Source of the DNA: Bacillota bacterium
GTDB lineage: Bacteria > Bacillota > Clostridia > Acetivibrionales > DTU013
NCBI GenBank assembly: GCA_023409615.1
Contig: JAEYRF010000205.1
Coordinates: 1 to 8,886 of the forward strand
Direction: 5' to 3'
DNA: 8,886 nt
Shown here: one piece after another, positions 1-5,452 of the stretch
Position numbering within the stretch: position 1 is the stretch's first letter
How the letters are laid out: each line of letters starts with the position of its first letter
Notes under the pieces: model-generated
What the model was told of the DNA's origin: nothing
The model's input: only the letters and a program-made list of their open reading frames with translations
Databases searched by the model: none
Made by a program: the position numbers and the translations under genes

Positions 1-3
1 TTC

Positions 4-17
4 CACTTTAATCCCCC
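4..17 (-). promoter_or_regulatory. Possible ribosome binding site and GTG start of a gene leaving the left edge
   Basis: Read leftward, a run GGGGG (17 to 13) is followed after six bases by GTG (6 to 4) and one more codon before the window ends. The spacing is right for a Shine-Dalgarno site, and a promoter-like sequence lies about 40 bases upstream at 52-80. Only two codons are visible, so no product can be inferred and the start itself is tentative. Confidence 0.3.
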
Positions 18-51
18 AAAACTGTTGATATTAGCGACTTTCGCTCATTCC

Positions 52-80
52 ATTATATCACATTTATACAATTTTGGTAA
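52..80 (-). promoter_or_regulatory. Candidate leftward promoter, TTACCA-N17-TATAAT
   Basis: On the minus strand a perfect -10 hexamer TATAAT (57 to 52) lies 17 bases after TTACCA (80 to 75), a 4/6 match to the -35 consensus. Transcription would start near 45, where a short hairpin (AGCGA 33-37, TCGCT 41-45, three-base loop) would form the 5' end of the leader. It would serve the putative GTG start at position 6. The rest of 1-186 shows no gene; an imperfect inverted repeat TTGTAT/ATACAA at 146-170 has no T-run after it and is not a clear terminator for the dtxR gene. Confidence 0.4.
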
Positions 81-186
81 TAATTATCTCGAAAAACGTC
101 GCAGATTTATTTACTCGTCAGAGCTGATTATTTACACGTTAAAGGTTGTATCAATAAATTAATAATACAAAGGTCCTATCTCTAAA

Positions 187-564
187 TTAATCAGAAGATT
201 TGATGGATTTAATGTGGGCCTCCATTTTTTCAAAGGTTTCCTGACTGATAACATGTTCCATTCGGCAGGCATCGGCGGCAGCAGTATCATGGTCGACACC
301 TAATGCGATCAGATAGTTTGTGAGCAGTCGATGACGGTTATAGACGGATTCTGCAATTTGACGGCCTGATGACGTCAGCTCAATTTGGCCTTCACTGTCC
401 ATTTTAATATGCCCAGCCTTCTTTAAAATCGACATTGCTCTGCTTACGCTTGGTTTTGAAAATGACAATGCATGCGCAATATCAACAGAACGTACGTATC
501 CTGTTTCATTAGAAAGCACATAAATCATTTCAAGATAATTTTCTCCGGACTCCTGTATTTTCAT
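187..564 (-). CDS. DtxR/MntR-family metal-dependent transcriptional repressor, short iron-type form
   Basis: A 125-residue metal-dependent DNA-binding repressor, probably sensing Fe2+ and controlling the divergent feo genes. Residues 1-65 form the winged helix (recognition helix around 37-50, with SKPSVSRAM), and 66-125 the metal-binding dimerisation domain. The motif DACRMEH (98-104) gives Cys100, Glu103 and His104, matching Cys102-Glu105-His106 of DtxR; MntR has Glu in place of this Cys. His78 matches DtxR His79. Asn9 stands where DtxR has Met10 and MntR Asp8. The C-terminal SH3-like domain of full DtxR/IdeR is absent, as in MntR. The start is ATG at 564, with only a weak AGG ribosome binding site. 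A GTTAGC half-site abuts its own -10, which hints at autoregulation. Family assignment is firm; iron as the effector is inferred. Confidence 0.92.
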   Translation of the reverse strand: MKIQESGENYLEMIYVLSNETGYVRSVDIAHALSFSKPSVSRAMSILKKAGHIKMDSEGQIELTSSGRQIAESVYNRHRLLTNYLIALGVDHDTAAADACRMEHVISQETFEKMEAHIKSIKSSD

Positions 565-588
565 TTATCAAACCTACTCTATACAAGC

Positions 589-600
589 GCTAACATTATA
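589..600 (-). promoter_or_regulatory. dtxR-type gene -10 box with adjacent GTTAGC half-site
   Basis: On the minus strand a perfect TATAAT (600 to 595) is followed directly by GTTAGC (594 to 589), the same half-site found in the two feo boxes at 710-725 and 746-761. No good -35 hexamer is present at 17-18 bases. A repressor bound here would cover the transcription start, about 25 bases before the ATG. A single half-site is weak evidence for binding. Confidence 0.45.
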
Positions 601-668
601 TGACCATTACATATTACCATTTGACATCTTCTTTCGCAAGGTTTCCAAGCCACATCTGTATTTTTCTC

Positions 669-697
669 TTGACAAACAAATCTGGTTGACGTAAACT
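669..697 (+). promoter_or_regulatory. Candidate feo promoter P1, TTGACA-N17-TAAACT
   Basis: A perfect -35 TTGACA (669-674), a 17-base spacer and TAAACT (692-697, 4/6 to TATAAT). The start point would be near 704, so the palindrome at 707-728 falls at about +3 to +25, a classic roadblock position for a repressor. It leaves a leader of about 140 bases before feoA. Confidence 0.6.
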
Positions 698-706
698 TAG
701 TTTTGA

Positions 707-728
707 GGGGTTAGCATATGCTAATCCC
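707..728 (+). promoter_or_regulatory. DtxR-like operator 1 of the feo region
   Basis: The core TTAGCATATGCTAA (711-724) is a perfect 14-bp palindrome. It extends to 22 bp with one G-T position and three further G-C pairs on each side (GGG at 708-710 region, CCC at 726-728). The TTAG...CTAA layout resembles the DtxR consensus half-sites (TTAGG...CCTAA). A DtxR-family gene lies divergently about 150 bases away, so it is the likely ligand. Confidence 0.7.
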
Positions 729-745
729 TGAAAATAACCCGCAGT

Positions 746-761
746 GTTAGCATTGGCTAAC
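746..761 (+). promoter_or_regulatory. DtxR-like operator 2 of the feo region
   Basis: TTAGCATTGGCTAA (747-760) matches operator 1 at 12 of 14 positions, and the arms GTTAGC (746-751) and GCTAAC (756-761) are perfectly complementary. It starts 36 bases after operator 1 and sits just upstream of the P2 -35 hexamer. A further half-site ATGCTAA at 785-791 overlaps the P2 -10. Confidence 0.65.
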
Positions 762-764
762 CAA

Positions 765-794
765 TTGATAGTTTTTGTTGAATTATGCTAAACT
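765..794 (+). promoter_or_regulatory. Candidate feo promoter P2, TTGATA-N18-TAAACT
   Basis: TTGATA (765-770, 5/6 to consensus), an 18-base spacer and TAAACT (789-794). It would start transcription near 801, about 43 bases before feoA. It shares the same TAAACT -10 as P1. The overlap of the -10 with a TGCTAA half-site is consistent with control by the same repressor. It is weaker than P1. Confidence 0.4.
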
Positions 795-843
795 GTACAA
801 CTATAGGTTAAAATAATGCAAGGTAAACGGAGGATCGGCAACG

Positions 844-1074
844 ATGACACTAGATAAGATGAAGATCGGGAAAAATGTAAAAATTGTTTCAGTAAATGGT
901 CAGGGAACATTACGAGACCGGCTGCTGGATATGGGGTTGACTCCAAAGACAACAGTAATGATTAGAAAGTTTGCTCCAATGGGAGATCCGATTGAGCTGA
1001 CGCTGAGAGGCTATGAGCTGACATTGCGTATAGATGATGCTAAAAACATAGAAGTCGAGGATATTATATCATGA
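844..1074 (+). CDS. feoA: FeoA, small SH3-like partner of the ferrous iron transporter
   Basis: A 76-residue cytoplasmic FeoA protein, the usual length. It supports Fe2+ uptake by FeoB, probably by binding it and affecting its GTPase or assembly. The typical FeoA pattern is visible: an opening strand that leads to LRDRLLDMGLTP (23-34), then APMGDPIELTLRGYELTLR (44-62), the closing SH3-like strands. The ATG at 844 is preceded by GGAGG (829-833) with a 10-base spacer. It is the first gene of the operon, its stop TGA overlaps the feoB start by four bases (ATGA), so the two are translationally coupled. The upstream DtxR-type boxes suggest repression when iron is plentiful. Confidence 0.93.
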   Translation: MTLDKMKIGKNVKIVSVNGQGTLRDRLLDMGLTPKTTVMIRKFAPMGDPIELTLRGYELTLRIDDAKNIEVEDIIS

Positions 1075-3083
1075 TGTTTGCACTTGTAGGAAATCAGAAT
1101 AGCGGTAAAACAACTCTTTTCAATCAACTGACAGGCTCAAACCAGCATGTTGGCAACTTCCCCGGCGTCACAGTTGAGAGCAAGGAGGGCTTGATACGCG
1201 GGCACAAGGATACTTTAGTAGTAGATCTCCCCGGAATCTATTCTCTATCTCCATATTCAAACGAGGAGATTGTTACCAGAGATTTTATCACAGAAAACCA
1301 TGCTAACGGCATCATCAATATTGTAGATGCTACCAATATAGAACGCAATCTCTACCTGAGCCTGCAGCTGATTGAGTTGAACAAGCCCATGGTGATTGCT
1401 CTTAACATGATGGACGAGGTCCGATCCAACGGCGGGACAATAAGGATATCAAAAATGCAAGATGAATTGGGTGTCCCTGTGATTCCAATCTCCGCCAGCA
1501 AAAATGAAGGTATCGATGAACTAATCGATGTTGCAATAAAGACAGCCGAATCAAAGACTCTTCCTAAAAGGCAGGACTTTTGCTCTGGGGCTACACACAG
1601 AACAATTCACGCTATTGCACATCTCATCGAGGACCATGCGGAGTCGATACATGTACCAACAAAGTTTGCTGCAACAAAAATTGTTGAAGGCGACCAGCCC
1701 CTGACTGATGCCCTAAAACTAACCGATGCCGAAAAGTCATCTATAAGCGAGAGCATTAGGGAAATGGAACACGCGCTTGATACGGATAGAAAGGCTGCAA
1801 TTGCAGATATGCGCTATACTTTCATCGACAAGCTTTGTAAAAATACAGTGGTTAAACCAAAAGAAAATCTTCAGCATATACGCAGTATAAAGATCGATAA
1901 TATTCTTACACATAAATATCTATCATTACCCATATTTATAGCAATTATGGGACTGGTTTTCTGGCTGACATTTGGTGTGATAGGAAGCTTCCTGAGTGAT
2001 ATGTTAGGAAATGTAATTGAAATGATCAGCGAGGCTGTGAGTATAGGACTGACTTCAGGCGGGTTTAACCCGGTCATGATATCGTTAGTCGTAGATGGTA
2101 TTTTTGCCGGTGTTGGGAGTGTACTATCATTTATACCGACAATTGTAGTGCTTTTTTTCTTCCTTTCACTGCTGGAGGACAGCGGATATATGGCGCGGGT
2201 CGCATTCATAATGGACAAAATGCTGCGAAGAATCGGACTGTCAGGACGCAGCTTTGTACCAATGCTGATCGGTTTTGGCTGTACCGTACCTGCCATCATG
2301 GCAACAAGGACACTGCCAAGTGACCGCGACCGCAGAATGACAATCCTTTTGACGCCTTTTATGAGCTGCAGTGCAAAGCTTCCGATTTATGGTATGTTTA
2401 CAATGGCATTTTTCCCGAACCACCGTGCTCTTGTAATGATAAGTCTATATGTTCTGGGCATGCTGCTTGGTATCATTAGCGGACTGATACTGAACAAAGC
2501 GGTTTATCGTGGTAATCCTGTTCCTTTCATCATGGAACTGCCAAATTACCGTCTGCCAAGCCCCAAGACAGTCTTACTGCTGCTCTGGGAAAAGGCAAAG
2601 GATTTCCTGACAAGAGCGTTTACGGTGATTTTTATCGCAACATTAATTATTTGGTTTTTCCAGACCTTTGATATACGCTTCAACGTGGTTGCAGACAGTT
2701 CCAACAGCATGCTTGCCGGTATAGGCCGGATCATTGCACCACTACTTTCACCGATAGGCTTTACCGACTGGCGTGCATCAACTGCTCTCATCACCGGCTT
2801 TATTGCAAAAGAGGCTGTCATCAGCACCTTTGCAGTACTCACTGGTGCCGGTGCGGCAGAGTTGCCCACAGCATTAGCCCAGATTTTTACTCCGCTTTCT
2901 GCAATATCATTCCTGGCATTTACTCTTATTTATTCTCCATGTGTAGCCGCTATTGCTACAGTGAAACGGGAAATGAGAAGCACAAAGGCTGCTGCGGGCG
3001 TCGTTGTGTATCAGACGTTGGTGGCATGGGCAGTTGCATTTATTGTTTTTCAACTTGGAAAACTACTTATTTATTTATTCTAA
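1071..3083 (+). CDS. feoB: FeoB, GTPase-linked ferrous iron transporter
   Basis: A 670-residue inner-membrane Fe2+ importer. The N-terminal G domain (about 1-165) has G1 GNQNSGKTT (7-15), the G2 region NFPGVTVE (29-36), G3 DLPG (52-55), G4 NMMD (112-115) and G5 SAS (141-143). A helical GDI-like linker (about 165-260) follows, then the membrane domain from about residue 284. Both Gate regions are present: GFGCTVP (401-407, Cys404) and SPCVAA (622-627, Cys624), with a further Cys433 after the first Gate. The length is at the shorter end of the usual 650-780 range, and nothing is missing. It starts in the four-base overlap with feoA; a second ATG follows directly at 1074. It lies between feoA and a Cys-rich small membrane protein, a standard Firmicutes feo arrangement. 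Confidence 0.97.
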   Translation: MMFALVGNQNSGKTTLFNQLTGSNQHVGNFPGVTVESKEGLIRGHKDTLVVDLPGIYSLSPYSNEEIVTRDFITENHANGIINIVDATNIERNLYLSLQLIELNKPMVIALNMMDEVRSNGGTIRISKMQDELGVPVIPISASKNEGIDELIDVAIKTAESKTLPKRQDFCSGATHRTIHAIAHLIEDHAESIHVPTKFAATKIVEGDQPLTDALKLTDAEKSSISESIREMEHALDTDRKAAIADMRYTFIDKLCKNTVVKPKENLQHIRSIKIDNILTHKYLSLPIFIAIMGLVFWLTFGVIGSFLSDMLGNVIEMISEAVSIGLTSGGFNPVMISLVVDGIFAGVGSVLSFIPTIVVLFFFLSLLEDSGYMARVAFIMDKMLRRIGLSGRSFVPMLIGFGCTVPAIMATRTLPSDRDRRMTILLTPFMSCSAKLPIYGMFTMAFFPNHRALVMISLYVLGMLLGIISGLILNKAVYRGNPVPFIMELPNYRLPSPKTVLLLLWEKAKDFLTRAFTVIFIATLIIWFFQTFDIRFNVVADSSNSMLAGIGRIIAPLLSPIGFTDWRASTALITGFIAKEAVISTFAVLTGAGAAELPTALAQIFTPLSAISFLAFTLIYSPCVAAIATVKREMRSTKAAAGVVVYQTLVAWAVAFIVFQLGKLLIYLF

Positions 3084-3124
3084 AAAGACTGATAAAGCAG
3101 TCAAATCACTTGTTCAAATATTTT

Positions 3125-3170
3125 AGGAGGGAATAATTTGTACCGCCGCTTAGCGACGGAATGGAGGTAA
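3125..3170 (+). other. Possible 10-codon leader reading frame before the Cys-rich protein
   Basis: A strong AGGAGGG (3125-3131) stands six bases before TTG (3138), which opens a frame of ten codons, MYRRLATEWR if TTG is read as Met, ending at TAA 3168-3170. The true gene starts at ATG 3173 only two bases later, and its own GGAGG lies inside the last two codons of the short frame. A hairpin (CCGCCGC/GCGACGG arms at 3043+100, that is 3143-3149 and 3153-3159, one mismatch, loop of three) occupies the middle. Ribosomes on the short frame could open the hairpin and reload on the next start. Translation is inferred only. Confidence 0.35.
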
Positions 3171-3172
3171 CT

Positions 3173-3334
3173 ATGAGACTTATTGACTATATTCTGCTTG
3201 CTGTGATCGCAATTCTTGTGTTTCTGGTACTGAGGTATCTCAGGCTGCATAAAAGCGCCTGCCGCGGCTGCCAGGGTTGTGAATTCCGTGGTCAGTGCGA
3301 CAGGCGCATACAGAATCGAAATAAAAAATCATGA
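3173..3334 (+). CDS. FeoB-associated Cys-rich membrane protein
   Basis: A 53-residue protein, MRLIDYILL at the start, of the small FeoB-associated family common downstream of feoB in Firmicutes. Residues 4-20 form one hydrophobic membrane helix (IDYILLAVIAILVFLVL), followed by a basic stretch and a cysteine cluster Cys30-x2-Cys33-x2-Cys36-x5-Cys42, then a basic tail with RNRNKKS-like composition. The cluster probably binds iron or another metal on the cytoplasmic side, but its function in transport is not settled. GGAGG (3163-3167) lies five bases before the ATG. It follows feoB by 89 bases on the same strand, so it is the last gene of the feo operon. An inverted repeat (GCGCCTG 3255-3261, CAGGCGC 3301-3307) lies in the cysteine-coding part. 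Confidence 0.85.
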   Translation: MRLIDYILLAVIAILVFLVLRYLRLHKSACRGCQGCEFRGQCDRRIQNRNKKS

Positions 3335-3361
3335 TTCTTCAGTTCAACTCAGTTAACAGTT

Positions 3362-3781
3362 TTACTCCACTCTGGCCGAAACATTTACCTTGATGTTGCC
3401 CCTTGTTGCTCTGGAATAGGGGCAAATCTGATGACCTTCCTGCGCCAATGCATCAGCCGTTTCCTGGTCGATACCGTTGAATACTGCAACTATATCAACC
3501 TCTAGCGTGTTTTCATCGGACTCATTTTTCCCCAAGCCGACCGTCAGCTCAATCGTCGGAGCCGCCACAGGCATCTTCTTCACTCTCAGGGCATGCTGCA
3601 CTGCGCCCCCAAAGCAAGCTGCATAACCTGCTGCAAATAACTGCTCCGGGTTTACTCCAGACTTCGAGCCGCCCAATTCTGCAGGCGGAGCCATATCAAA
3701 TTCCAAGGGACTGTTCTCAACCTTAACCTTGCCATTCCGACCTCCGGTAGAAACAGCCGTTGTGCTATATAGTACTTTCAT
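3362..3781 (-). CDS. ohr: Organic hydroperoxide resistance protein, Ohr/OsmC family
   Basis: A 139-residue cytoplasmic thiol peroxidase that reduces organic and fatty-acid hydroperoxides, usually using lipoyl proteins as reductant. With the ATG at 3781 as residue 1, the two redox cysteines are Cys56 (in YAACFGGA) and Cys120 (in HQICPYSRATRGN); Arg15 (GGRNG) and Glu46 (NPEQLFAAG) match the catalytic Arg and Glu of Ohr. The start MKVLYSTTAV is typical of the family. A longer frame from GTG at 3790 adds only three residues and lies inside the GAGGTGG ribosome binding site, so it is rejected. The gene follows the superoxide reductase by 48 bases on the same strand and is probably cotranscribed. 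No convincing terminator is visible between it and the convergent feo operon. Confidence 0.93.
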   Translation of the reverse strand: MKVLYSTTAVSTGGRNGKVKVENSPLEFDMAPPAELGGSKSGVNPEQLFAAGYAACFGGAVQHALRVKKMPVAAPTIELTVGLGKNESDENTLEVDIVAVFNGIDQETADALAQEGHQICPYSRATRGNIKVNVSARVE

Positions 3782-3829
3782 AAAATCCACCTCATTTCTC
3801 TGCTTGAGTTTCTCATAAGTTAATTAACA

Positions 3830-4303
3830 CTATTTCTCTGCTTTCCAAAGTCCATGAAGATTACAGTATTCATATACCACAATCTTTTCAGCAGGTTTCC
3901 CATTACTTACAAAATTACATGGAGTACCCTCGCAATTTGGGACAAGTTCATCATTTTCACCGACATACGGTGCTCCATCTTCCTGCTGAAACAATGTAAA
4001 TTCCGCTTTTGGTTCCATTCCCGGCTTCAGATACACCATTCCAACATTGCAGCCTGAAACTACTGCGATCCATTCAATATAATGCTCAGGTGCCATTGGA
4101 TGTGTGACAGAACCTACAGCTACCTTGATCTTGCCATCCTCAATTGTCACAACGGGTACATGCTTTTCCTGTGATGCATCCACAGTGTTTGCCTGAAGCT
4201 TTGTCATCTCCTGACCACAGCATGTAAGTGTTCCGCCGCCTGATTTGGCCAGCACTACCATATTTCCGCATTTCTCGCAGCGATATACTACCAATTCATT
4301 CAT
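3830..4303 (-). CDS. dfx: Desulfoferrodoxin-type superoxide reductase (2Fe-SOR) with an insertion
   Basis: A 157-residue cytoplasmic enzyme reducing superoxide to hydrogen peroxide without releasing oxygen, typical of anaerobes. The N-terminal desulforedoxin domain has Cys9, Cys12, Cys28 and Cys29 for the FeCys4 centre I. The catalytic Fe(His)4Cys centre II is complete: His48 (EKHVPV), His68 and His74 (THPMAPEH), Cys147 and His150 (EYCNLHGLW); Glu46 and Lys47 match the conserved loop residues. Usual 2Fe-SORs have about 125-130 residues; the extra length lies at about 106-137, before the EYCNLHG motif, and carries Cys124 and Cys129. The ATG at 4303 follows AAAGGGGG (4320 to 4313) with nine bases between. 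It precedes ohr by 48 bases. Confidence 0.95.
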   Translation of the reverse strand: MNELVVYRCEKCGNMVVLAKSGGGTLTCCGQEMTKLQANTVDASQEKHVPVVTIEDGKIKVAVGSVTHPMAPEHYIEWIAVVSGCNVGMVYLKPGMEPKAEFTLFQQEDGAPYVGENDELVPNCEGTPCNFVSNGKPAEKIVVYEYCNLHGLWKAEK

Positions 4304-4350
4304 GAAAAATATCCCCCTTTATTTCGCAAATAGTATTTTCAGATATACCC

Positions 4351-4365
4351 ATCCTAAAATAGGAT
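4351..4365. promoter_or_regulatory. Perfect inverted repeat ATCCTA-N3-TAGGAT upstream of dfx
   Basis: Arms at 4351-4356 and 4360-4365 are perfectly complementary with a three-base loop. It lies 48 bases before the dfx start in the 149-base spacer between marR and dfx, where a leader or operator would be expected. A possible -10 TATAAA (4375 to 4370, minus strand) lies just upstream but has no good -35. It could be an operator or a small RNA hairpin; no T-run follows, so it is not a terminator. The remainder of 4304-4452 shows nothing else. Confidence 0.4.
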
Positions 4366-4452
4366 TCCCTTTATAGATACCCTCAATACACAAAGAATAA
4401 CAACAAATACCACCCTGTAGTTGGCATTACATAATTTTATTATTATAGCCGT

Positions 4453-4884
4453 TCATTCGGAAGCACTTGAAATATGAGATACAATTTTTCTAAATAGATC
4501 TACGAATAATTCTTTTTCATTGTCATTTAAGCAACTTAGCATGTTTTCAAAAATAATCGTTTCCGCCGCAAGATGCTCTGTAACAGCAGATTTACCTTTT
4601 TCAGTGAGCTCCAGCTCAAAAGAACGTAAGTCGATAGTGTTAAGTTTACGCTGTAAGAGTTCTTTTTCAGTCAATCTGTTGATTACATTTGTTGCAGTGC
4701 TGTTCGGTATACCAAGCACCTTGAGGATATCTTTGATCTTATAGTTTGAATTCTGAAAGAGAAGCTTAAGGATCTTTAGATCAAGCATTCCACAACCCTT
4801 CAGCTTATCAGAACATACCTCAATACTCTGGGAAAGCAGCAGCCTATTCCATAAATCTCTTAATTCAGGGGCGTTATGTCTCAC
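4453..4884 (-). CDS. MarR-family transcriptional regulator
   Basis: A 143-residue winged-helix regulator of the MarR family. The helix-turn-helix spans about 48-75 (KIKDILKVLGIPNSTATNVINRL written from 50), and the wing, with the family's D-x-R in TIDLRSFELELTEKG (83-97), follows; N- and C-terminal helices form the dimer interface. Cys24 and Cys31 lie near the end of the first helix; they are possible redox switches, although the usual OhrR sensing Cys lies further N-terminal. It starts with GTG at 4884, preceded by AAAGGA with suitable spacing, and overlaps the upstream membrane-protein gene by 11 bases. It probably represses its own operon through the ACTATAGT sites at 5429-5436 and 5458-5465. 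Control of the neighbouring dfx-ohr genes is possible but not shown. Confidence 0.9.
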   Translation of the reverse strand: MRHNAPELRDLWNRLLLSQSIEVCSDKLKGCGMLDLKILKLLFQNSNYKIKDILKVLGIPNSTATNVINRLTEKELLQRKLNTIDLRSFELELTEKGKSAVTEHLAAETIIFENMLSCLNDNEKELFVDLFRKIVSHISSASE

Positions 4885-5416
4885 TGTGTTTCATCCTTTT
4901 CTGCATAAATATAACTATAATTTTGACACAAAGTCCTATGATTGGCAATAGGAAACATACAGGTGTTAGATAGAACTTTATTTCAGTAAGCAAGCTAGCA
5001 AGGCGAGCTGCTCCCTCGAATTTGTTTTGATAATGAGTAATCAAAATTGCCAGAACAGAAATCTCTCCAAGTTGAATAAATGCAAGTACAATTGGAAAAA
5101 AGGTTATTACAGAAATAATTACACAGTTTTTTACCCAATAATGAAAGGTGTTGTAATTAGCCCCGATTAGGAAACCGCTGTATAGCAGAACCATCACAAA
5201 ATCAGCAATCAAAATCAGTAGATGTGCAGTACGGCCACTTTCGCCAACATGATCAAGTAGGCTGAATGCCTGTTCAGGTGAGTAGCCGTTTGTCTGTGTC
5301 AGATAGGTAAAATCCTGGCGGAATAATGTGTTTGAAAAAACACATAAGATCAGGAATGCACCGAGTGTCACAAAAATTACTTTTGGGTTAGACAGTTTGA
5401 TAATAAAATTTTTCAT
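4874..5416 (-). CDS. Four-helix membrane protein of unknown function
   Basis: A 180-residue integral membrane protein that I do not recognise as a named family. Four hydrophobic helices are predicted at about 12-31, 64-86, 96-127 and 148-171. The loop between the first two contains GYSPEQAFSLLDHVGESGR (44-62) and then a helix with an embedded Asp72 and Tyr79 (ADF...LLYSGF). This 'YSPE...GESGR...D...YS' pattern recurs in small uncharacterised bacterial membrane proteins as far as I recall. The C-terminus is short and basic. The ATG at 5416 has GGGAG seven bases upstream. Its 3' end overlaps marR by 11 bases, so the regulator is made with it. A role as an efflux helper, stress protein or membrane sensor cannot be chosen from sequence alone. 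Confidence 0.8.
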   Translation of the reverse strand: MKNFIIKLSNPKVIFVTLGAFLILCVFSNTLFRQDFTYLTQTNGYSPEQAFSLLDHVGESGRTAHLLILIADFVMVLLYSGFLIGANYNTFHYWVKNCVIISVITFFPIVLAFIQLGEISVLAILITHYQNKFEGAARLASLLTEIKFYLTPVCFLLPIIGLCVKIIVIFMQKRMKHSET

Positions 5417-5426
5417 AATTTAACTC

Positions 5427-5436
5427 CCACTATAGT
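5427..5436. promoter_or_regulatory. ACTATAGT operator copy, proximal
   Basis: CCACTATAGT, with the 8-bp palindrome ACTATAGT at 5429-5436. It lies between the predicted transcript start (near 5446) and the ribosome binding site of the membrane-protein gene. It is the exact inverted partner of 5458-5467; the palindrome centres are 29 bases apart. Its outer bases overlap the GGGAG ribosome binding site (5428 to 5424). Confidence 0.55.
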
Positions 5437-5452
5437 TTATTCCCACAATGGT

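Noticed and set aside
1..162. Plus-strand frame open from the left edge to a stop at 160-162 (53 codons)
   Set aside because: It could be the end of a gene, but it has no recognisable protein features, is short for an AT-rich region, and a better promoter and start fit the opposite strand.
2939..3136. Cys-containing 65-codon plus-strand frame over the feoB end
   Set aside because: It lies in another frame of the feoB C-terminal coding region, including the conserved Gate cysteine region, and has no ribosome binding site; the real small gene is 3173-3334.
3327..3361. Shared terminator between the feo operon and ohr, suggested by AATCATGATT next to an A/T run
   Set aside because: The 10-bp palindrome has no loop, so it cannot make a normal hairpin, and no other stem with a U-run lies in the 27-base gap.
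3782..3790. GTG start for Ohr at 3790
   Set aside because: The GTG is part of the GAGGTGG ribosome binding site; ATG 3781 has proper spacing and matches the family start.
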